Shown here in pieces: positions 35,700 through 44,900 of a stretch of 64,000 nucleotides of DNA. The translations under genes were made by a program, and so were the position numbers. The stretch is from Spongiimicrobium salis. Its GTDB lineage: Bacteria > Bacteroidota > Bacteroidia > Flavobacteriales > Flavobacteriaceae. The stretch is from positions 326,610 through 390,609 of the forward strand of contig NZ_JBHEQA010000004.1 of assembly GCF_043678055.1 (NCBI RefSeq). Direction: 5' to 3'. The notes beneath the pieces are model-generated. The model did not search any database. It saw only the letters and a program-made list of their open reading frames with translations, and was not told the DNA's origin. Each line of letters begins with the position of its first letter. Position 1 is the stretch's first letter.

Positions 35700-37457
35700 T
35701 CACGACCTATTTTCATCGACTACCACTTTCTCTAGTTCTTTAAGAAAAAATGAAGGATAGATACCAGTACTTTTGAAAAAGGATTTAGAAAAAGCTTCAG
35801 CAGTATTAAATCCTACTTCCATCGCTATTGCCTTAATGGTGTAGCGTCTGAATACTTCATCTGTTTTTAATTTCTCGATAACAAAATCAATTCGCAAATC
35901 ATTGATATAATTGCTAAAGCTTTTTTCTTTATAGATATTGATTACTTTGGAAAGGTACTTAGAATTTGTTTTAAACTCCTTTGCAAGGATACTTACCGTA
36001 ATATTTGATGCAATAAAACTTTGATTTTCCTCAAACAACCTTAGATTCTTAAGAATATCATTGATAATAATCTTAGATATTCCAATACCGCCCTGATTCT
36101 CCATCTGTCGGTTCACCATAGATGTGCTTTTTCCTGTGTCCTCTTGTTTCGTTTTTCTTGCTTTGTTTGTTTTCTCTAAAAGTTCTGTAAACCTTTGTTT
36201 ATAAATTCTCTTTTTTCGAACATTCTGAAATAAGAATAATAATAGAAGACCAGACAATACCGCCAACACAATGACGATAACCGCGGTACTTCTTTTTTCT
36301 TTTTCAAGAGAATCTATAACTGCTTGTTTTTCTAAAATCAGATTGGGCGTGTAGTATTTTTTATCGATTTGTTCATAAAGATATTTAAAGTCCTCATCCA
36401 AAATACTATCCAAGGCAAGCAAGCGGTCAATATAGAAAAGCTGATTTTCAACATCTTCCTTTTCTTTATAATATCCAATCATTGTTTCGTACATAGATTG
36501 CATTGTAGGCTCAAAAAACTTGTTGGCAAAGGCTGTAGAATCTACTACTTCAAAATATCTTAGAGCATCTTCTATTTGACCTTGTTCAAAATAGTTTTTC
36601 CCTAGGGTGAGGTCCGTGATGATCCATCTACTAGTATCGAATCCCTGCTTGAGAATTATATCCTTTAATTTTAAAAGACTATCTATACTGGAGCGATATT
36701 CCTTTTTAAGGAAATGTGTTGTACCCGAGTTTAAAAGAATATGCGGATATAATACGCTATCCTTTGTTTTCAAGGATAATGCTATAGCTTTTTTATTCGT
36801 GAGGGAAGCACGGTCGTAATCTTCATTATAATTGTATGAATTTCCCAATGCGAAAAGCGATTTAATATAAAACTCCTGATAATCCAATGTATTATTTGCA
36901 TTTTTTTCTTTGTAGTACGTCGTTATGGATTGCAGAAGATTGAGTGCTTCTTGATGATTTCCCAAATTTCCTTGTAAGACCGCAATGTAGTACTTGGTCT
37001 CATATTGTTGGTCAATATTTTTATTCAAATTAGCATAGCGATTTGCCTTTACAAGCTCATCCATTGATAATTGATATCTCCCCCTAGCTCCATATAGCTT
37101 AGCCTTGAACAAGTAGGCTCTTGCTGGGTAATTAAAATTTTCTGTATTCCGTGTTAACGCAATAATACTATCTGCGTACCTAATGGCATCTTTCTCTTGG
37201 ACTAGGGTGGCCAATTCATAATACGCATCATATATCTCGTCCGTTCTTTCTGAAATTTTGGCTATTCGTAATTTTTCCTCAGCTAAAACCCTACTCCTAA
37301 TGGAATCATTGATCCGTAAATTATCTTGTTGAGCATATGGTATATAATTGCCTGGTATATCCTGTACCGAACTATCTAATTTTGCAATACAAGTACTGTT
37401 TCTCCCATGGAGAAAAAAAAACCAAAAGAGCTGAAATAAAAAAATACTTTTCTTCAT
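35700..37457 (-). CDS. TPR-containing transmembrane AraC-family one-component regulator
   Basis: About 585 residues from the ATG at 37457 (preferred because it opens a hydrophobic signal segment, KKSIFLFQLFWFFFLHG; a longer frame begins at 37505). Residues 60-370 are TPR-like helical repeats (YIAVLQGNLGNHQEALNLL; TLGKNYFEQGQIEDALRYF). A membrane helix follows at about 386-408 (STAVIVIVLAVLSGLLLLF), then a linker and an AraC-type double HTH at about 480-580 (VSILAKEFKTNSKYLSKVIN; AIAMEVGFNTAEAFSKSFF). Topology suggests a periplasmic TPR sensor and a cytoplasmic DNA-binding end. It is transcribed toward the GG-leader peptide gene and is the obvious candidate to bind the tandem repeats at 35.4 and 34.5 kb. 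Confidence 0.88.
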   Translation of the reverse strand: MKKSIFLFQLFWFFFLHGRNSTCIAKLDSSVQDIPGNYIPYAQQDNLRINDSIRSRVLAEEKLRIAKISERTDEIYDAYYELATLVQEKDAIRYADSIIALTRNTENFNYPARAYLFKAKLYGARGRYQLSMDELVKANRYANLNKNIDQQYETKYYIAVLQGNLGNHQEALNLLQSITTYYKEKNANNTLDYQEFYIKSLFALGNSYNYNEDYDRASLTNKKAIALSLKTKDSVLYPHILLNSGTTHFLKKEYRSSIDSLLKLKDIILKQGFDTSRWIITDLTLGKNYFEQGQIEDALRYFEVVDSTAFANKFFEPTMQSMYETMIGYYKEKEDVENQLFYIDRLLALDSILDEDFKYLYEQIDKKYYTPNLILEKQAVIDSLEKEKRSTAVIVIVLAVLSGLLLLFLFQNVRKKRIYKQRFTELLEKTNKARKTKQEDTGKSTSMVNRQMENQGGIGISKIIINDILKNLRLFEENQSFIASNITVSILAKEFKTNSKYLSKVINIYKEKSFSNYINDLRIDFVIEKLKTDEVFRRYTIKAIAMEVGFNTAEAFSKSFFKSTGIYPSFFLKELEKVVVDENRS

Positions 37458-37620
37458 ATATTCAGCATGATGTTTTCGATTTGGGTGGCAACATAAAAAA
37501 GACATTCCATAGAATTCTAAGGCAGATGTTTTTCTTAATTTCTTCTAATATAAGGATATTTTTCTAGTATGGATAAATTATATCCTTTCTAATCTTAGCG
37601 AAAATCTGTCATTTTTAATA

Positions 37621-37715
37621 TAATATTTCATCTTCTAATTTCCATAATTACGCTACTATATTGACATCCAAGGATTATTAATTTTAATAATAATATTTCG
37701 TTTTTGAATTTCCAT
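37621..37715. repeat. Pair of 25-bp imperfect direct repeats
   Basis: Copies at 37621-37645 and 37691-37715, exactly 70 bases apart, both begin TAATATTTC and end AATTTCCAT. They lie 165-260 bases upstream of the AraC-family gene. They may be regulatory; the AT-rich background makes chance similarity possible. Confidence 0.4.
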
Positions 37716-38043
37716 TGTTTCCTCTTTCTATAATTTTGTTCGGTTGTTTTCCTAAAAACCTTCTTTGAACAAGATTAAAATCCATTATACTTCTTCAATT
37801 TTTGTGTACTATATTTACATGTTCATTAATCTAAAAAATGTTATCCGTTCTTTTAAAAAAATATTCTAAATGATGTCTTGTTGTAGTATGTTGAATTTAA
37901 CAAGAGTATTTCAATCCGTCTAAAATTATCACTTCCTTTCCAAGTGCTTGTTCCATATTCTTTTATGACATTTAAGATTATAGGCAACGGCTACTAGACA
38001 GCGGCATAGAATTGCTGTATCTATATCAGTTATTTTTTAAATT

Positions 38044-38081
38044 AAAAAAAGCCTTCCCATTTCTGGAAAGGCTTTTTTTTT
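38044..38081 (-). terminator. Terminator of the NRPS/DUF5672 operon
   Basis: A GCCTTTCC/GGAAGGC-type stem with one bulge, flanked by an A run on the left and a T run on the right, lies about 75 bases after the DUF5672 stop codon. It can act on minus-strand transcripts and is potentially bidirectional. Confidence 0.75.
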
Positions 38082-38155
38082 GAGAACAATACTCTTTATT
38101 AAAAAATACTCTTAATGACATTATTTTCTTTAGAAGTTATAGCAACACATTTTCT

Positions 38156-38836
38156 TTAAACCACGTTTCTTTCTTTAAATAATGCATCGGGAAATGTTTC
38201 ATAAAACAATTCATAGTATTTTGAAAATCTTGACTTATCTAGATATTCATTGATGTTCCAATTGGATAAATCTGCCTGATGAAATCCAAACTGCCCCTCC
38301 CATCGTTCCTTTTCAAGACTGAATTTATCGGCTATTTCACGAGACGCAAATTTAATCCCTTGTTTTCGTAGATATGCACCATAGGTTCTGCAAATAATAT
38401 AATCTTCAGGATGAAACTCAAAGATACATGGGTCATGAGCGAGCATTTTTAACAGCTTTTTACTTCGTAGGCTAAAACCTCCATTCCCAATGTCATACGC
38501 GTCTTGATACCAAGGCCAACATGCTCCTATATAATCAAATTCAAGAAAAGAATCACTCCAATTATCAGGGTTTAAAACAAATCCATCATGTTGAAAAATC
38601 AGGACATAATCCGTGTCAACGTATTTAAAGAGTTCTTTAATCATGAATTTACTGTATTTTTCAATACTGTCAATTTTTGGAATTTTAATAATATCATAAT
38701 TTGGATATGTTAAATTACTCAACAATTTGACTGCTCCAAACTCTATTTTTTTGGTGCTAATTTCAGCCGCTACGACAAGCCTTTCTATATCTATACAATC
38801 AATACCCAAAAGAGTTACATTATTAAGTTTTTTCAT
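38156..38836 (-). CDS. DUF5672-family protein, glycosyltransferase-like
   Basis: 226 residues, ATG at 38836. It matches the DUF5672 pattern: YVLIFQHDGFVLNPDNW, then EFDYIGACWPW, GNGGFSLRSKKLLK, and FHPEDYIICR. The Q-H-D-G step plus the GNGGFSLRS and PED segments resemble GT-A glycosyltransferases (DxD-like metal site, acceptor loop), so it may transfer a sugar; this is family inference and not proven. It starts 69 bases after the big NRPS gene and is the last gene before the terminator, so it is likely made with the NRPS and may decorate the peptide, for example at the Thr hydroxyl. Confidence 0.75.
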   Translation of the reverse strand: MKKLNNVTLLGIDCIDIERLVVAAEISTKKIEFGAVKLLSNLTYPNYDIIKIPKIDSIEKYSKFMIKELFKYVDTDYVLIFQHDGFVLNPDNWSDSFLEFDYIGACWPWYQDAYDIGNGGFSLRSKKLLKMLAHDPCIFEFHPEDYIICRTYGAYLRKQGIKFASREIADKFSLEKERWEGQFGFHQADLSNWNINEYLDKSRFSKYYELFYETFPDALFKERNVV

Positions 38837-38905
38837 AATTCATATGCTTTAATGTCAAAATTATTTTACGCTAAACCTTCTTTTCATGTATGTAGTTTTA
38901 TCCTT

Positions 38906-41900
38906 TCAATCATTTAATTGATTAAAAATATCAATGGCTTCACTCATTTCCTCCACTTGAGAATCGTCCAAAAATTCTTCTTCATCGCTTCCATTAAGAA
39001 ATTCTGCCAAAAGGGAAATTATTGGATACGTAAAAGCATCTGCTACCGTAATCCGAATATCAAATTCCCGATGTATCTTATCTATCATTCCCATGAGTTT
39101 TAAGGAATTGCCCCCTAGGTCAAAGAAGTTTGTATGGATCCCTATTTGATTTTGTTTTAAGTTCAATAAATCTGCCCAAATACGCACAAGTTTTTTCTGA
39201 ACATCGTTCTTGGCAAAAGCCGATGACTTTATCTCGGCAAAATTTGGTTCGGGCAACTGTGCTTTGTTCAATTTTCCATTGGTCGTAAGGGGAATACTGG
39301 TCAAATAAACATAGTAAGACGGCACCATGTACTCCGCAAGTTTTTTGGAAAGATAGGTCCTCATCTTCATGATTTCCTTTTCATGATCCGCGGTATAATA
39401 GGCTATTACATGCTTATTTTCGGCTTCCCCATTCACCAGCACTATTACTTCATTTATTCCGGGATAATTGGATAAACAATTTTCAATTTCTCCTAATTCA
39501 ATTCTAAAACCACGAAGTTGGGTTTGCGAATCCATTCTTCCGATATACTCAATATCTCCCGATTCTAAAATACGGGCCAAATCTCCTGTGCGATAGAATA
39601 GCTCACCTTCTTTAAAGGGGTTTTTAATAAATCTTCTTTTTGTTAGTTCTACTTTTCCAAGATAGCCTTTTGCAACGCCATCTCCTCCAACATACATTTC
39701 GCCTATTGCTCCTACAGGTAGTAGTCTTTGATGTTTGTCTAAAACATAAACAGATAGGGTAGGAATAGGTCTTCCTATATTGCTGATATTATTCTGAATT
39801 TCATAATTCCCTATTTCCTTGTAGGTCACATGCACAGTGGTCTCCGTAATACCAAACATATTGATTAATTTGGTCTCAGGATATCGTTCTTTCCACGGTC
39901 TCAATTTTCCAGGATTCAGTGCTTCACCCCCAAAAATCACATATCGAACCTTTAACGTTGGCTCACCAATTTGAATCTCTTGATGAATAAGATTATAAAA
40001 AGCACTTGGCGTTTGATTAAGCACGGTCACATTATATTTTCGCAACAATTGTAGATATTTATAGGGATCTCTTGCAGTCATTTTAGGTATTACAATAAGA
40101 GTCCCTCCAAATAAAAGGGCACCGTACATTTCCCATACGCTAAAATCAAAACATGGACTATGAAACATAGTCCATGCATCTGAAGATGAAAAATCGAATT
40201 GAAATTTCTCATTAAAAAACAATCTGACCATATTTCGATGGGATACCATAACTCCCTTTGGATTTCCTGTGGTACCAGAGGTATATATAACATAACACAG
40301 TCCTTCAGGTCTGTAATTTTTAGGTAATGCCGCTATTGGCAGATCTTCAGCCTCAATATTTTCCATATAAATCATGTCAATATCTTTAGGGTCTGTATAC
40401 AGATTTAAGGCCTTACTTGTTAAAAGCAATTCAGTTTGACTATCCTCCAACATATAGGCAATCCTAGACTCTGGATAATCTATGTCTATGGGCATGTAGC
40501 TTCCACCTGCCTTTAGCACTCCAAGTATGGCCACAATTATTTCTAAAGAACGATCTAGTAGTATTCCGACCAACTGCTCTGGTACAATCCCCTTATGTAA
40601 CAAAACAGAGGCTACTTGATTGGATTGACGATCCAATTCAGCATAAGTCATTTCTTTATCTTCAAACTTCAAGGCTACCTTAGAAGGGAATAGTTTTACC
40701 TGTTTAGCGAACAGTTCCACTAAATTGGTTTCTTTTGGCCAATCTACATTCTGATGATCTAAAAGTGCTATAAGTTGTTGATGTTCTTCCTTTTTAACCA
40801 TGGAAACCTTTTGAGGCTGCTGGTTAGGTTTTAATAATATCCCTTCTATGAGGCACTCAAATTGCTCCAGAATTCGATTTATTGTCGTGGAAGCATAGAC
40901 GTTTGCATTGTAGCTTGCTTTTATTCGTAACGTATCTCCAGGATTGATTATAACGGTTAAATCATAACCGGTTTGTTCAAAAATGTCAGCCTTGGTCATC
41001 GTTGCTCCACCGTATTTCTCGCTACCCAGCTTTGCACCTTTCATCGCAGTTGATATCGGGTAATTTTCAAATACAAAAATATGATCGAACAAGGCCCTCC
41101 CTAAATTATGAAGGGATTGAATATCTGTTAAGGGCACAAACTGATGTGATAAACTCTTGACATTGTTATTTTGATGTCGTTGCAAAACAGAAGTCACAGT
41201 ATCATCCTCATTAAAACGCATACGCAAGGGAAGCGTATTAATGAACAACCCTACCATATCCTCTACTCCTTCTAAATCAGAAGGTCTTCCAGAAACAACA
41301 GATCCAAAAACAACATCATCCTGATTGGCATATTTACTCAAAAGCAAAGCCCATACTGTTTGCAAGAGTGTATTTAGTGTTGCTTCGTATTTTCCTGCCA
41401 ACTCTTTCAGGCCATCCGTTGTACTTTTGTTGACTACCACCTCCACATGCGCTGGTGAATAAACGGCCTCCTTTGCTTTTTCAAGAGCCAGTTTCGGAAA
41501 ACTGGAAGGCTGTTCAAAATCTTCAAGATACATTTTCCAATAGTCTAAAGAAGTCTTATTGTCTTGATTTTGTAACCAAAGTATATAGTCCTTATATTTT
41601 TTGGAAGGAGGTAATAAGGTTTCTGTACGTTGCTGTCTTCCTAAATAAAAGTGTTGTAAATCTTTCCAAAGAATCCCTAAGCACCAACCATCCATAATGA
41701 TGTGGTGATGACTCCATATTAATTTATACCTAGTATCTGATGTTTTTAAAAGTGTTACTCTGATCAGGCAGTCAAAACGTATATCAAATTTGCGCTTTAA
41801 GTCCTCTTCCTTATATTTTCGTAACACTTTCGCCTCTGCTTTTTCCAACACTTCGTTCTGGACGTTCTTATAGCTAAAATCAATTTTCCTTTGGCGTAAA

Positions 41901-44900
41901 ACTACCTGTACGGGTGTTTCTTGACCTTCGTGAACAAATACAGTTCGTAAAGCTTCATGTCTATCAATCAATTGATTTAAACTTTGCTCTAATAAAACTT
42001 CATCAATGTGCCCTTCAAAATAAAGTACTTTTTGTTCAAAATAATCTGCAGAATCTTTGGATAAAGTCCAATGAAACAACATCCCCTTTTGCATCCCCGA
42101 CAACGTATAAAGATCGCTAAACACATAATTGTTCTTCAATCTTTCAAGCTCATCCTTTTTAATTTCCGTATAGGTAAGATCAGATCTTGTTAATTCTACT
42201 TGGTCTTCAGAACAACAATAATCTATGACTTCTGTTATACTCCGTTCAAAACCATCAATAAAACTATCTATCGTATCCTCATGATACAGCGTAGTGTTGT
42301 AATTCAAATTCATCTCAAGTATACCCGAAACAACAAGCCCCCAAATATCCCAATCTACTGTTTGAATATGTTCTGGAGAAACTTCAACACCTCTATAATC
42401 ATTGGAAATCGTATAGTTCTTTCCTTGAATATCGTTGTCAAATTGTCCCAGGAAATTAAATTTCATCTGAGGTCTTCTTTCTGGATTAGGAATTGAAGAA
42501 TCAAAGAATCTTCCTATCATATAATCTATCCCATGATTTGGAATAGCTCGTAACATTTCTTTGACTTCCGTGATTACCGTACCCCAAGTCGTTCCCTTTT
42601 TTTCCAAAATAATTGGATAAATACTCGTAAACCAACCTATTGTTCTACTGACGTCAAGGTTGCTCATTAAATCTTGCCTACCATGAGACTCCAGGTCTAC
42701 CCCTAACAATGTATTTCCAAATTGTTTATGTGCCGACAACAACAATGCTGTAAGCAATAAATCGTCAACTCTTGTATTGAAGCGTTTATTTGCCGTTGTT
42801 AACAATCTACTCGTATAATTTCTGTTTAAGCGAAAAGTTTTGTTTTTAAAATCTCTGCGGTAAAAGCTTCCGTTTTCAAGGTCATGGGGGATTCTTGGAA
42901 ATTGTTTTGCCTTAAACCTTTCCCAATACAATTTCCCTTTTTGATACTGCGCTGACACGATATAATCCGATATGCTTCCCTGCCATACTTTTAAAGAATC
43001 TGTTTTATCCTGTAGTTTGGGTGCTTTTTGCATCTTGATTTGCTGATATAAGGTTTCAATGTCCTCAAACAATATGCGCCAAGAGACTCCATCGATTACC
43101 AAATGATGTATTGCAATCAATAATTGACTGGTATTTTTTTCATGAAAAAGTCCCAATTTTATCAAGGATCCATTTGCTAAATCGATGCTGGCTTGAATTT
43201 TATCCTTATAGGTATTCAATACAAGCTCGGTTTCATCTGAAATCATGTATTCTTCGAGAGAAAGAGGCAGGTCCTCTTCCCTATAAAACTGTTTGACATT
43301 TCCATTTTTAATCTCATAATTCACTCTAAGGCCATCATGATGCTCAATTATCTTTTTAAAGATTTCTGCTACAAATTCCTTCGTGACTTTTTCTTTAAAA
43401 CGTAGAAGTACGGATTGATTATAATGATGTCTTTCCTCTTTTTGAACTTGAAAGAATTCCTGTTGTATAGCATTAAGCCCAAAGTCACCTTGCATTTTAG
43501 ATTGATCACTATGGACTGTTAGGGGAGTTATTTTTCGAGATAGTTCATGAATAGTAGGGTTATCCATAATGGTTTTTACAGCGACTTTATATCCAACATT
43601 TCGCAATCTTGCACTAATCTGAATAGATTTTATAGAATCTCCGCCAGCTAGGAAGAAGTTATCAGTGATGCTAATTTTTTCCACTCCAAGAACATCACTC
43701 CAAATGGAGGCTAAAACTACCTCTTCTTTAGTTTTTGGAGGCAAGTATGTACTTTTCGATACTTTTTCGACGATTGGAAGAGCTTTTCTATCGATCTTAC
43801 CTATACTTGTGACGGGCATCGCATCCAAGCGCATAAAGTATGTTGGAATCATGTAAGCTGGCAAATGCAGCTTTCCATATTCTCTTAAAGATTCCTCCTC
43901 AATATGGGTCGAGGAAACATAGTAGCAGATCAAATACGAATTATCATTCTCTTTTTTAGCAAGGACAATGACCTTATCAATACCTTTAAGCAAGCATAGT
44001 TTACTCTCAATTTCTCCCAATTCAATGCGATGCCCTCTAATTTTAACCTGAAAGTCTTTCCTCCCTAAAAACTCTATTTGACCTTTGGAATTCCATTGCG
44101 CCAAATCACCGGTGCCATACATTTTTGTCCCAGGATAAAATGGATTGTCAATAAATTTTTCCGATGTCCTGGTGCGATCTCCTAAATATCCTTCCGACAC
44201 GCCCACACCTGCTACATATAGTTCTCCTTTCATACCTATGGGCATCGGATTTAATAGTTTGTCCAAAATATAAATTCTACTATTTGCAATTGGTGTTCCA
44301 ATAATGGGTCGCTTTTCAAAATCCTCCAAAGTATTCCGATCAATATAAGTGGCCACAGTACCTACTGTGGCTTCTGTAGGCCCATAATGATTGATTACTT
44401 CTATGGTTTCAGAAACATTCATAACTTTCAGAACATCAGTTACCCGGATCCCTTCGCCTCCCAGAATTAGTTTTTTTATAGACTTTAATTTGCAACCTTC
44501 CTCTGTTTGGATTAGTGTTGCGAAAAGAGATGGCACCATTTTCAAATGTGTGATTTTATGCTGGTCTATATAGGTTAGTAAATCCAAAGGAGCCACATAC
44601 ATTTCCCTAGATACAATATGCAATTCGCTTCCAGATAAAAGTGCTCCAAAGATGGTCGTATAAGAGGCATCAAAATAAATAGGTTGGGCCAACAACCACT
44701 TATCCCTAGTGCTTAGATGCAGGAAATCTTTGCTCCAATATACATAGTTAACCATATTTTTGTGATTGATTCGCACACCTTTGGGTTCTCCAGTAGTTCC
44801 CGATGTAAAGAGAACATATAACAGATTACTTGGTGACAAGGCTATTTTCTTAGCCCATTCCACATTCTTCTTATTTACGTTTATACTTGCTATGGTATAG

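Larger units (their letters stand above)
37458..38155. other. AT-rich intergenic region between the AraC-family gene and the NRPS operon end
   Basis: About 700 bases without a recognisable gene on either strand. It contains two related 25-base repeats (37621-37715) and the NRPS operon terminator (38044-38081). Confidence 0.6.
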
